DNA of 64,000 bases from Diphasiastrum complanatum (taxonomy: Eukaryota; Streptophyta; Lycopodiopsida; Lycopodiales; Lycopodiaceae). Every line of letters begins with the position of its first letter. Within the stretch, counting starts at the first letter, position 1. Shown here piece after piece: positions 22,530 to 33,007 of this stretch. The stretch is from assembly GCA_029204225.1 (NCBI GenBank), contig CM055099.1:69547349-69611348 (forward strand), read 5' to 3'. The notes beneath the pieces are model-generated. The model saw nothing but the letters and a program-made list of their open reading frames with translations, made no database searches and was not told where the DNA came from. Made by a program: the position numbers and the translations under genes.

Positions 22530-23361
22530 ATGGATGTTATTAATTTCTTACAGGACCAGATATATCCTGAACATTTTAATAAACAACAAAAAACTGTTTT
22601 TCTTTTTAAGGTAGGAACTTATACGATTGTAAATACTATATTGTATAAATTAGGAGCTGTTGATAGTCTCCGCCGATGTTTAGAACCAACCGAGACAACC
22701 GCTGTAATAATTGCATTACATGAGGAAGATTTGGAGGGTCACTATGCTATTAAAAACACTGCAAAAAAAAATTTCAATGCTAAATATTGGTGGCCTACCG
22801 TCTATAGAGATGTTGAATTATTCATTAAAAATGTGATGCATGCCAGATGATGGGGAAACCCAGCTTCGCAACACATTGGCCGCTTACTCCAATTATCCCC
22901 TTAGCACCCTTTGAAAAGTGGGGGATAGATTTTGTAGGACCTATCAAACCGATCACGCGTAAAACTCGTCGTCGTTACATACTCGTTGCCATGGACTATG
23001 CTACCAAGATGGTAGAGGCCGAAGCCACAATTAAGAACGATGTTAAGACTGTAGCAAAGTTTTTATTCCAAAATATTATCACGCGATATGGTTGTCCCTT
23101 AGAACTTGTTAGCGATAGGGGAACCCATTCCCTTAATCAGACCATTGAAGCCATGTTGTCATATTTTTCTATTACACATCGCCAAATGTGCTGTATGATA
23201 ACAGACACATGTTGTTTCTTGAAAAATTACATATCAGATGGATGAGACTGTATAAAGTCATAGAAGTTTTTAATAATGGATCACTTTAGTTAGCTGATCT
23301 CCAAGGACATTTACTTGACACTCGAGTAAATGGTTCAAGGGTGAAACGCTACTATGACTAA
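22530..23361 (+). pseudogene. Integrase of B, core partly deleted
   Basis: The H2C2-type N-terminus is recognisable (LRRCLEP, LHEEDLEGHYAIKNTAKK, KYWWPTVYRDVELF), but its Cys pair is lost (VMHAR where relatives have CDPCQR). After a frameshift at about 22848 the core has WGIDFVGPIKP (first Asp) and LELVSDRGTHSLNQ (second Asp). The segment with the catalytic Glu is deleted: FSITHR jumps to a C-terminal part. The C-terminal part, in another frame, reads MRLYKVIEVFNNG, LADLQGHLLDTRVNG, then SRVKRYYD and a stop. It cannot integrate DNA. Confidence 0.85.
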
Positions 23362-23921
23362 TTTCCGGTGCATCATTTTTACCGAAGTTTTTGCGAAAAT
23401 GCCGAAACCAGGTTACATTTTAGCGAAAATGCCGAAAATACCGAAGCATTGCTGCATTGTTTGTATTTTGCGAAAAACCCGAGACCTTCGCTACATTTTA
23501 TACATTGCGAAAAACCCGACACTACATTGGAATACTATGTATTAAGTGAATTTACCATTTTAGAAATACGGAAATTGCGACCTTCGCATTTTTCGGGATT
23601 TTCTACCTTCCAACACCTTCGCATTTTTCGCATAATAATCTCGCTTTGATTTACCAAGCGAAGCATTCGTGTATTTTGTTTATTTATCTATTTATTTTTG
23701 TTTTTAGGACTAGACACTGTATTATTGAGTATGTACCTTCAAAACGAAGGACACGCTTCCATTTAATATTAGTCTAATCCGTCGAAATATCATCAATACG
23801 TCTAAAACCTCAAACACTTCAGTTGTTGTCGCTACCACTTTCCATTACTCTTGCTCTCCAATTTGCGAATTGTTGCGATCAAGCTCTTGTCCGGCATCGC
23901 TCGTTTACAACTGCAAACACT
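23362..23921 (+). other. Linker between pol and ORF3 of B, short repeats
   Basis: Contains repeated motifs GCGAAAATGCCGAAA (twice, 23393-23440) and GCGAAAAACCCGA (twice, 23469-23520) plus several ACCTTCGCAT/TTTTCG pieces. No domain is recognised in short frames here. It could be an internal promoter or leader for ORF3; P has a different repeat-rich block in the same place. Confidence 0.5.
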
Positions 23922-25223
23922 ATGGCTATTGTATTCAAAATGCACCCAAAGCTAGTGATACCAGTATTACAACCACTAGCTATTCGAGCGTGAATTGAAG
24001 GTCTTCTTCAATTTAACTCATCAGTAATTCTTACTGATTTGTGTTATGAGCTGATCCGCAATTTGGGAGAAACAAAAGAATGACATATTTTCGCTACTAT
24101 CCGCAATAAAGAGATTGTTATTACAGAAGGATTTTGTTGTCGTGCCTTAGGATTGCCTATGGACGGCAGTATGCCAGTTACTAAATCGGATTTTATCGCG
24201 GAGAGCGGAGTTTTCCAAGAAGAAGCTTATCTTGAGAAACGGGGATATAAACTCTCTTACATTAGAGATTCCAATCTCAAGAGCTTCATTCGATTTGCTC
24301 TTGCTTCTATCTTTTTACCGGAGCAAGAGTACACTATCTCAAATACAAATATGGGATACCTGCTAAGAGCTTTAAATGGAGAGCCGATTGCCTTCGGACA
24401 GATTGCTTTCAAGCAATTCTGTAAATTAGTAAAAGTTAATCAGTTTTCCAGGCTGGGTCAGTAGATGGGCATTTTATGTATGCATGCTGGTGTGTTGACA
24501 GTGCAGGAAGACATCAGGATTGCACCAGTGCTACCAAAGCTAGCCCCATCAATTGAGACCGAATCCCAGATGCAGACATCAAAGGCAACCACCGTAGCAG
24601 CCACATCATCATCATCAAGTCAAGGGAGCTCGGTGAGAATGACTTTGCCATCATCCCAGTATACGCCATTGACCAGCACAGACGGAAACAGAGATGCGGA
24701 AGAGGAAGCGGAGGACAAAGCTGATCAGGAGCATAATCAGGCTGATATACCACAAGGAGTAGAACAGCTTCCTGATGACCAGCAGGGCAGCGAAAGCGAT
24801 GTCGAGGCACCAATCCTTGATGCCGAATTATATCACAAGGTTTTTGGAACACTACTGCCGGATACACAGGTAGCTATTCAGCATCTTGCCAGCTTGGAGA
24901 AAGTATCCATGAAGCTGGGATCAAAGTATGAAAGAATCCAAGAAGACCTCACCCAGAGGGATACAAAGCTGAGCGAAACAAAGGTTGAGCTGGCCTATAA
25001 AAACGAAGAACTTGAAGCGGCCCAAGCAGAGCTGAGCAGGAAAAACATAGAGCTTGAAGAAGCAAAAGGAATGCAGGACGCTACACTCGAAGTGTTGGAA
25101 GAAATGCAAGAGCAGTCCAATACCTTCGAAAGTGAAAATATACTGCTTAAAACTTCAGACCTTGTAGGCTTCTTTGCAGGAGGAGAGACATGTATGCTCT
25201 TCAGAGTAGTAATGGGGAGCTGA
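23922..25223 (+). pseudogene. ORF3 of B, N-terminal domain and coiled coil
   Basis: Read in one frame from ATG 23922, with three stops (two near the start and TAG at 24462). The N-terminal ~180 codons align with the minus-strand ORF3 of P: RALGLPMDG (P: TALGLPMDG), KRGYKLSYIRDS (P: TKGYKISMIRDT), and GQIAFKQFCKLVK...FSRLG (P: GTITYKAFLRWIK...FSGVG). A Ser/Gln/Glu-rich segment follows, then a heptad-like coiled coil (KVELAYKNEELEAAQAELSR). It sits downstream of integrase, where Athila-type elements may carry env-like genes, but no signal peptide or membrane segment is evident. The LGLP pattern recalls the 'putative plant transposon protein' domains. Function unknown. Confidence 0.75.
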
Positions 25224-26500
25224 GTAACGAACTCAGCAATGCTCAGGATTCGATTGCCCAGTGCAAAATTCTGCAGAAATGTTAAGAAGAGGCAATCAGA
25301 TATACAAGAAACAGGCCGAAGAGACGATACTATGGCGAATCAGCGCCGAAGTCACACTAGGTGCCTACGTATCTCATGGCAGGTACAGAATTGATCCAGT
25401 AGCATGGAAGGGAATCCAAGAGAAGATGATCCAAACCTTCCAACTGCATATCTGCAGCCGCAGATGATTGCTTATGAAAAGTTGAAGGAAGAGTTAGAAG
25501 AGGCCAAATTTCAATCAGACCAAAGATGCGGAAGAACCAGCACAAGGCCAAGATCAAGAGACGCAGACAGATGAGCCAGCACTGGTTATGTCAGAAAAGG
25601 CCATCCAAACGGATACCATCTGCAGGCAAGTCCAGAAGGATCAAGAGACACAGACCGAATCCAAGGAGGCTGCAGAGGTACAAACTGCTGAAGACTAATC
25701 TGAGGCGTTAAGCATCATTCCATGTCAAGCTCAGACGTCACCAAGTGGAGCAGTTGTAAAGGAAAACAAGATTGTGTACTCACTACTAAGGTCAGAATTT
25801 CAGACATTTCATCAGGAACTAACATTCTTTCTTCCATCTTTTTGTAGTCCAGAACTCCAATGGAGAATGGATTACCTTTTCTTACCTAGACTTTTTGGCT
25901 ACACAAAAGAACAATGGGAAAACCCTTGGACTTTTTCTAGCATAAATACTCTTTGGTCTAGACTAACTGTACATCAAAAAGGAATCCTCGCCCTTGCCAT
26001 TGTTCAGAACAAGTTCAATGTACAAACTAACTATGTCCATGTGGTTGCAGGATCTTTGTATATATACATTTTAGAATACCTAAGAACATTAAAAAATAAT
26101 ATTTTTCTAGCTCTGGATGAGTATTTGAATAAATTAGAATCAATTAACATTTTTGATGTGAAGGAAGTTATCTCTAACTCTAAATCAATTTCTTCCCGAG
26201 TTACTCATCAGTTACTATTCCCTGATCTGTGGGAAATCTACACAGATTGGGAAGCTAACTATTCTCGTTATTTGGAGGAAGTAAAAACAAATAATATACT
26301 TCGCTCTACTAATCCAATAACTAGATCGTATTACACTTACAACCATGTAAATATTGCTTCTCTTATTTTGTATGCCCTCCTGTCTGTTCAACAATTGTAC
26401 GTTAAAGCAAAATTTTCCGAATATACATATGCTGCCCTTTCACTAATTGTCCCTTCTGCCGAGATGTTTGAAATCCTGACCGAGGATAGTTGGTATACGC
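25224..26500 (+). pseudogene. ORF3 of B, C-terminal domain
   Basis: After a frameshift near 25230: YVSHGRYRIDPVAWKGIQE, then, from 25774, a 254-codon frame with LQWRMDYLFLPRLFGYTKEQ, LTVHQKGILALAIVQNKFNV, LYIYILEYLRT, and DLWEIYTDWEANYSRYLEEV. P shows the counterpart QWHMDYMMLPGAVGIAFDNW and LSIEQKGCLCWGIIQGKFKV, and L and N show it at higher similarity. The end is lost: coding jumps from EDSWYTH into the LTR at about 26500, deleting the basic tail, polypurine tract and first ~9 LTR bases still seen in L. Conservation in four elements argues for a true element gene. Confidence 0.75.
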
Positions 26501-27513
26501 ATGATCTCACATTATCCAAGTTTTGTCATATATTGTGAAAAAATTTCAATTTCTATATATGTAAAATGTGCTATAGTGCCTAAATTCATGTAAAGGCCTA
26601 TTATGCACTTTGTAAATTCATATTTTGAGTAGAAGTTGCAACGTTCTATAAGAGACGCAATAGAAGTTCAGGACCGACATTTGACAGTTCGTAAGCGACA
26701 TTGAGGCTGAAGAACATTCCTATAAAGACAACACTTTGTGCCATTGTACATACGCAATTTTACGTAGAGCTGAGTATCAATAGAGAGTATCGAGCAAGTT
26801 CCTATAGCTTGAGCATTCTTTCCCTCTACTATCTTTCACAGAATTACTTCTTATCATTTGTGCGAATACACTCTGTATGATCTGTGATTGATTGTGATAC
26901 TGTTATGTTTGCGTCACACACATTTCTTACGTTATACTGAATTTCAGTTACTCTAACATGGATTTTCAAACGACACCAGCAAGTAACAATTGTGACTAAT
27001 GTATGCAGGGAATTAGCCGAAGCTGTTAAGCATAACCTTTAGCAGAACTTCCTTCAAACTTTGAATGAGCTATGTTTTCAGATAATGAGATTGTTTGATG
27101 TTTTGATTTGTTTGCTTTCTGCAATAAGAACTAATCCTCTGTGTTTGATTAAGAAGAATCCTTAGCCAATGTGATTCTGCTTGATGAATCTATTTGCTAG
27201 TTGCTGTCTGTTCTGACTGTGTACCTGATGTCTGAAGAGCCTGGAAGATAAAATAATCTTTACAATTGCAAACCTTGACCAAATCGTTTCATTATTGGTG
27301 TTCCTGAATGCCAATTTACCCAAATATCTTTGGATAACCAGTTATGCCGCTATAGTATTCATTGTGAATTTTATACATTTTAGTTTGTTTACCATCATAC
27401 ATACACTTACCATGCAAATGATGAGATTATCCTCTCTCTTGGGGAACGATCAAACCTTTTATACTACGTCATTCATTGCTTTTGTGGAAATCTATAACGA
27501 CTAGGCCACCACA
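26501..27513 (+). repeat. 3' LTR of B, 5' end clipped
   Basis: Aligns to 16684-17696 throughout from CATGATCTCACATTATCC and ends GGCCACCACA. The first bases (TGTGGAGTCT) were replaced by the deletion that removed the end of ORF3. It carries a small insertion (CATAACCTTTAG at about 27030) absent from the 5' copy. Confidence 0.92.
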
Positions 27514-28991
27514 TGGAAACTGCCAAGGGGAAGGTCATATAACTTCCGAATGTCCTAAACCACCGGTCAAGAAAATGATGGTGAAATATGTGAAGCCTGA
27601 ACCGAATAAGGAAAGCCAGTCTAAGGATGAAGTGGTCCAGAGAATTGAGCTTTGTAAAGAAGATTTTGCTTGGCCTAGTGACTTGGATTTTCAAGTTAAT
27701 AAAGTATCCACTAGAAGCGAAGCTAAGAAGAATAGACGAAGTCAAATTCGACCTGTTTTAGAGTAAAAAAAGAAGGCAAGAAAGTAAAAGAAATCTTTAA
27801 CTGTCAAAAGTAAGATTAATAAATCTCTTACTCAAAAAGATATTCAAAATGATCCTACTTATGATCGGAATGATAAAGATATTTTTCCCCAGACATTACT
27901 GATAAAGTCGAATCGTTGTTTTCCAAAGAATTAACCCAATCAAAGAAGAAGGTTTTATTTGAGAAACCTATGACTTATAAAATTCTTTCTAAAGCTAAAA
28001 TCGATAAAGCTACCAGCTCTCTGGCGAGTTACGATATTATTGAGGATCTCGGAAAACTTCAACCAACCATTACTTTTAAGCAATTGCTTGAGGATAATGT
28101 ATTTTTATCAAAAATAGCTCAAGGAATTGTTGGTGAAAAGAAGAAGGAAATTGAGATTTACCAGCAGTTCATGTGAACAAGTTCGAGCTATATGACAAAG
28201 GAGCTCCAAAAATTGAGGTACAAATAAAAGGATGTATACTTTCGAATGTACCCATCGATTCAGGCTCTGGAGTAAATATTATTACAGAGGAAACGACTTA
28301 TGAGCTGGGTCTAACACATATAACTCCTACCATTAAGTTTTTAAGATTGGCAGATTAGACAAGGCGTAAACCAATTGGCCTACTGAATAACGTGCAGGTT
28401 AAGATTGAAGGTAAAATGTTTTTGTTGAATTTTGTGGTTATCAAACCTCTGACTGTGCTTTCTTACCCCATGCTGTTAGCCAGACCATGGTTATATGATG
28501 CTGACGTGGTCATGTATTGGAGAAAGAAAGAATTTCGATTCCCAATTAAAGGGTCAAAACAAGAAATCCGTATGAAATGATCTAAGGATAAATATCAGGG
28601 AGAAACTCAATCTGATTCAAGTTATAATTCCGATTCAGAACTTTTTTTATCAGATGAACAGACTAGTGACACTACTAATTATATCAATATTCGATACTTG
28701 GAGTGTCATGAAATAGATGAAGAAGGACCTAAACATAATGATACTCAGGGCCCAGAATCTATGGTAAAAGTGAAGCCAATTCAACCACATGGATGATTGA
28801 TATTGATGAAATTCACAAAATTTTTATCGGACCAGAAAAAGAAGTTAATATATCCCTACATTTATCAAAATATGAGATGGGGAGGAATAGCAGGTACAAT
28901 GAAGAAAGTTACACTCGATATATGGCTGGACGAATTTATAGTTTTACATCTTCATCATCAGTAAGAGCCGATGGAGATGAGGGCGAGGACA
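27514..28991 (+). pseudogene. Gag end and protease of A
   Basis: Completes the knuckle split by B (GNCQGEGHITSEC). Then a linker with SEAKKNRR, then YDIIEDLGKLQPTITFKQLL (B: YNIVEDLVSRMPNLTFKQLL) and one protease: VPIDSGSGVNIITEETTYEL, LRLAD, LLARPWLYDADVVMYW. DSG is intact. SKDKYQGETQSDSS follows, then, without any PR2, YLECHEIDEEG (B: FIECYEIDEEE). A short tail (NISLHLSKYEMG) ends at a purine-rich GATGAGGGCGAGGACA in front of the LTR. Several stops and frame changes. RT to integrase were deleted, so A depended on another element to move. Confidence 0.85.
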
Positions 28992-29905
28992 TGTGAAGGC
29001 TCACATGATCCCTTTTTTATATCTTTTTACTTTTGTTTGTAGTTAAAAACTTTGCTTATGGAGGCATACCAACCTTTTGTTATAGAATTTAAAGCTTCTA
29101 TACTAGTTTGTAAATGGTTAAGGAAAAATCGATATGTATCGATGTTTAGAAAATCGATGCACTCAAATTTAGTAATTTGATATCTGAATTAGTTATAGCA
29201 CTTAGGCAGTTATGGACAGTCGCGAGGCTATAAAGAGCCAATGTATTTAGTTGTTTTATTGAAATATATTTCAAGTAGAAGCGTTGAGGACCTTACTTGG
29301 TATATGCTTGTGTCTCACTCTTGCTATCTTAATATTTTCTGGATTACGTCTTTTGTAAATGTGTACTAAGAGTAATCTCCCTGTTCAACTAAATGTTATG
29401 AATCTGAACATGATGAATACACATTGTAGTACATAAATCTATTGATCTAATTCAGGCTGCATCAAGAACGTCATGTTTAGTACAACTGTATGATTTGCTG
29501 CTTTGATAAGTGAGATAATTGGTGGTGTGGATCCTCCAAGTTATTTGTAGTATTACCTAACTACTTATGCAATATTGCTATCATAGAGTATCGGAACTGT
29601 GTGGATTCTCTGATATGTCTTGTGTAATTGGAGAGGTCTCTGATTCAAGTCAGTGTTGAAGTGTAAATTGTGTGCACAAGTATTAGATATATTGGAATGA
29701 TATGTAAATTTTGAATAAGCATTTAATTTATGAACATCGGGTGGTACTGGCTGCCTATTCTGAACATCTGTTGATAACCAGTTTATCATTAATTTCACTA
29801 TATGACACATTTTCATCAATAATACCTATATCTCCAATCTCTTTGGGGAACGATAGCCTATATACTACATAAGATCTGGGGAAATGAGTTCAGTAAGCTA
29901 CGACA
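28992..29905 (+). repeat. 3' LTR of A
   Basis: 914 bp from TGTGAAGGCTCACATGATCC to GTAAGCTACGACA, followed by target duplication ATAGA. The start resembles the B LTR (TGTGGAGcCTCATGATC) and the end has TTTGGGGAACGATAGCC as in B, L and N, showing distant family relationship. Confidence 0.92.
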
Positions 29906-30250
29906 ATAGAGCTAATTTAGATTCGGGTTGAGAGAGAAAGTAAAATAAGCAAATCTCACAATACTCTGTAATTCAACTTAGATCATGATTAAAAAGAGGA
30001 GTACATATGAAACTCGTGGAGATCCTTCCTTGCATCCTATTGGACCCCTAATCCTAGCCTCTCTAATACTATTGGATGAGTGATGTACTCATCTTGCAAT
30101 TCTATTGGACCCTTCATGAGGATTTCTCAATTTCTATTGGACCTCTTGACCAAAGCCAACACTTTGACTTGATCACTCATCAAATTACATTAACACAATA
30201 GTCACAAGCCTATTTACAAGCTTAACTAGCTCAAGATTACATCAGTTACA
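29906..30250 (-). repeat. 5' LTR of D, outer part
   Basis: Continues the D LTR after the insertion of A: ATAGAGCTAATTTAGATTCGGG to ATCAGTTACA. It matches 7453-7805 with scattered substitutions. 29906-29910 is the second ATAGA target copy. Confidence 0.9.
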
Positions 30251-31439
30251 CTACTTTGGCTCAATAGGGGCAGTACATGTGGATTTGACCAATTTGCCAT
30301 CTATGCCAATTTTTGGCCTTATCACAACTCTACACCAAGATGCTTGATATAAAAACATTGTGATACCCCTAAAGTGAACATCATAAACTATTTTTGACTT
30401 TTTCTACATGCGGGAACATGCTCCACACATGTGATCTTTTTCTCACAAACTAAAAGACACAAAACAACCAAGATAGATTTTGACAATTTTCACAAGGAGG
30501 ACTAGGAGACTGTCGGCAATCATGGGCTAGATGATCTGGACTCTTACAGCGATAACAAAGGTGCTTCTACTGAATCTTAGCACACTCTGCGGCTGAATAA
30601 CATCGAACAAAAGCATGAACATGGTGTAGGAGGGCGAGGAGGAACGGTAGTACAAGAAACCAAAGTAGGAGAAGCAATGGAATGACAACGAGAAAAACGA
30701 GAAGAAGTGGATAACTCAGGATACTTATGTTGCAAGGTAGTAGCCAAGGAAATTACATCTGAGAGAGTAGGAGACTGAAAAGATGAGACATCATATTATA
30801 GGGAGCCGCTAAGACCGACAATAAAACGTGAAATAAGCTCTGTAGGATGAAGATCAGTAAAAAGGTAGGAAAGCTCAATAAACAGATCAATATAAGCAGT
30901 CAAATCACTAGTATGGCGAAGGCTACAAAATAGATCACGTTGGCGAACCAACCATTGTGGGTCAATCATAGCCATACGAAGATCATGACGAAAAGTAGGC
31001 CATATATGTAACCCCTAATGAGTAGGCTCAGAACGATAGCACGTCACCAAGTGTATGCTCGACCATCTAAATGTAATGCAACCAACTACACTTTCTGGGT
31101 GTCAATCTTGGGATACATAAGAAAATAGGTCTCTAATTTAGAGAACCAATTTTCCAAGATATTCACAAACCAAAATAAGTAGTAAGTTGGATGCGATCAC
31201 GAAAATCACGAGAAAAATGGGGTTCATGATTACCTGAAAAAGTAGGAGAAGAAAATCTTGGTGGTGCGGAGAGAAATCTAGGTGGTGGTACTAAAGACCC
31301 GCAGGGAGACCCATAAGGACTAGCACTATATGAAGGGAGACCAAACATACTGAAGATGGAGATGGAGCAGAAGCAGGTGTACTCAAAATAAGAAATAAAG
31401 GTGCTTTACCAGGACGATGACGAATGTCTGGGGGGGTAG
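30251..31439 (-). pseudogene. Gypsy gag relic of E
   Basis: Minus-strand frames carry a Pro/Ser-rich piece (PPRFLSAPPRFSSPTFSG), then NWFSKLETYFLMYPKIDTQK and VALHLDGRAYTW. This is the retrotransposon Gag pattern of gypsy elements. A knuckle CYRCKSPDHLAHDC lies at about 30523-30565. The frame is broken many times. Together with the protease beyond D (6664-7227) this gives the expected gag-then-protease order on the minus strand, so D probably entered between them. Everything else of E is lost, and 30251-30520 is not recognisable. Confidence 0.6.
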
Positions 31440-32436
31440 TATCACCACACCATGGGTGGCACTTTTCGGGATTTAACAAAATTCCAAACCTTCGACAACA
31501 AATGAAAACTTGATCAAGGGCATCGAGATGCTTATCCTCAGATGAATATACACCAAGATCATCGAGATAAATCTCTAGATTCTTGTGTCATAGATCCTTG
31601 AAAGCTCGTTGCATCACCCTTTGGAATGTCGATAAGGCATTGCATAGACCGAATGGCATAACAATATACGCGAATGTGCCAAACCCTATAACAATGCCGT
31701 TTTGTAACGATCTTCAGGAGCAATCTGGACTAAGAAATAGCCACTAAAATCATCCAGAAAGCTAAAATCTTCTGCTCTTGTCATATCTTTGAAGATTTGT
31801 GTGGTCAGAAATAATGGAAAGTGATCTTTCTCTGTTTGGTCATTGAGCTTCTTTAAATCCACGCAGATACAAAGTTTACCATTTTTCTTTGGTACCACCA
31901 CAATTGGTGATACCCAACTTGTGTGTTCGATTTCATAAATGAAACCAGCATCAAGAAGCTTTTGAATATCTTCTTGATAATACTTGCCATATTTATGATG
32001 GGTTTTTCTAAACTCACTCATGAGTGAAGTCCAAGTACTTTTGCTACACAAGCCAGACTTGCCTATCCTTCGCATTTGTTGGCGAAGCTTGTCACGATAG
32101 TGACACAAGTGCTCGTTTCGTCAATATCCATTTATTATCAAATGGCAAGTCACAAGGGGTATTCCATGTGCAATGCCTTTATGATACAATCCTTCTCTTG
32201 AATGGTTGTACATGCCAATCTATGAGAGGATTGCTAATATATAATTTGGTCAATTCACGAGCTGATTTCATGATCAAATATTCGTTATTATCGCCCATAA
32301 TCAAAGATCCATCACCATGAATCTTATGTGGGCGTGTGCTGAAATCGTTAGTAGGCATTGGCGAGCCAATCACCACTTCTGTGAAGAATTGCCAAAAATT
32401 GACAAATCTAGCTTGATAAAAAACCATGTAGTATAA
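31440..32436 (-). pseudogene. Gypsy reverse transcriptase relic F
   Basis: On the minus strand, the frame 32108-31686 reads YYQEDIQKLLDAGFIYEIEH, TSWVSPIVVVPKKNGKLCIC and FSFLDDFSGYFLVQIAPEDR. After a frame break come GTFAYIVMPFGLCNALSTFQ, IYLDDLGVYSSEDKHLDALD and GILLNPEKCH, where it is cut at 31440. This is the finger-palm part of a gypsy RT, with YLDD in place of the usual FIDD/YVDD. Upstream (32110-32436) faint similarity to the pre-RT linker (PLIDWHVQPFKRR). It is not continuous with E and looks like a separate element truncated on both sides. Confidence 0.8.
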
Positions 32437-32995
32437 TGTAAATTTTGTACATAAGTGGATTCCACACATGTGAGGCCAAGATGCCACATGGCAATCCACT
32501 CCTAATGTAGGTTAGGTCAAGTCCATAGGGTTGGTCATGTCATTTTGGTAGTGATTCCTAGTTTATAGGACCTAAATCCTAGATTTAAAGTGAAAATTTT
32601 AACTTCCTTACTACATGCTGGAAATCCACCTAACTTCAAGAAGGAAGTCGAATTTGCTATGTATTCCAAGCTCCCATAGTGAGAAGATAGAGCTCATTGG
32701 CAATCTCAAGCTAGTTCACTATGTACATTGAGTTTTTGTGATCCAAATGAAACCAAATCAATTTCTACTTGTTTCTCAGTTTGAAGGCCATTCTACAGCC
32801 TGTAGTACACATGTGTGGGGTCAGATTTCAATGTTTTCAATGCTTTTGATTGTTAATGCTTGTTGTTGGTCAAATTGCCAATCTAGATCAACTTGTTTGT
32901 GTCTAGTTTTTTGATAGATTGTTAAGCAAGCATCCAATCACTCTTGTGGATCTTTTGTAGATCCACTTATGGTCCTAAAGTACAGTACTTTCACA
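32437..32995 (+). repeat. LTR of copia-type element G
   Basis: 559 bp from TGTAAATTTTGTACATAAG to AGTACTTTCACA, immediately followed by a copia primer site. The right boundary is certain; the left is chosen on TG and the inverted-end look (TGTAAA/TTTCACA). No second copy is present. Confidence 0.7.
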
Positions 32996-33007
32996 TGGTA
33001 TCAGAGC
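32996..33007 (+). promoter_or_regulatory. Primer binding site of G (tRNA-iMet)
   Basis: TGGTATCAGAGC directly follows LTR end CA. It sets G on the plus strand, with internal sequence to the right. Confidence 0.93.

Larger units (their letters stand above)
16684..27513 (+). mobile_element. Gypsy element B (Athila/Tat-like) with extra ORF3
   Basis: 10,830 bp inserted in gag of A, with target duplication TGGAA (16679-16683 and 27514-27518). It has ~1 kb LTRs, a tRNA-Asp-type primer site, gag, two tandem protease domains, RT, RNase H, integrase (partly deleted), a repeat-rich linker and a third gene. Stops are mostly single-base changes in otherwise continuous frames. By eye the LTRs differ at roughly 3% of positions, so it is younger than A. 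Order gag-PR-RT-RH-IN and the primer site place it in Ty3/gypsy, non-chromovirus side. Confidence 0.92.
11351..29905 (+). mobile_element. Gypsy element A with nested C and B
   Basis: 18,555 bp bounded by TG...CA LTRs and a perfect 5-bp target duplication ATAGA (11346-11350 and 29906-29910). Without its nested guests only about 2.1 kb of internal sequence remains: parts of gag, one protease, and a short tail. RT, RNase H and integrase are absent. The 5' LTR also lacks its last ~130 bp and the primer site. It belongs to a family related to B (alignable gag and protease). The LTR copies differ by very roughly 6% by eye over the first 300 bases. Confidence 0.85.
7228..30250 (-). mobile_element. 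Copia element D, interrupted by element A
   Basis: Minus-strand copia retrotransposon with two LTRs (7228-7805 and the split copy 11137-11350 plus 29911-30250), a primer site for initiator-Met tRNA, a gag and a decayed protease/integrase. RT and RNase H are missing. Its own length without the insert is about 4.5 kb, so it is likely a non-autonomous derivative. The outside flanks (AGGAT and CTACT) do not form a target duplication, which leaves open that the two ends come from a rearranged locus. Confidence 0.8.

Noticed and set aside
23354-23649. Frames of 63 and 93 codons between integrase and ORF3 of B
   Set aside because: They arise from the GCGAAAATGCCGAAA-type repeats, with repeated peptide pieces and no counterpart in P.
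24514-24867. 117-codon minus-strand frame inside ORF3 of B
   Set aside because: Antisense shadow of the Ser/Gln-rich part of ORF3; not conserved as a frame in P.
32996-33007. TGGTATCAGAGC as part of a Met-tRNA gene
   Set aside because: Only the 3'-end complement is present next to an LTR; no cloverleaf. It is a primer binding site.
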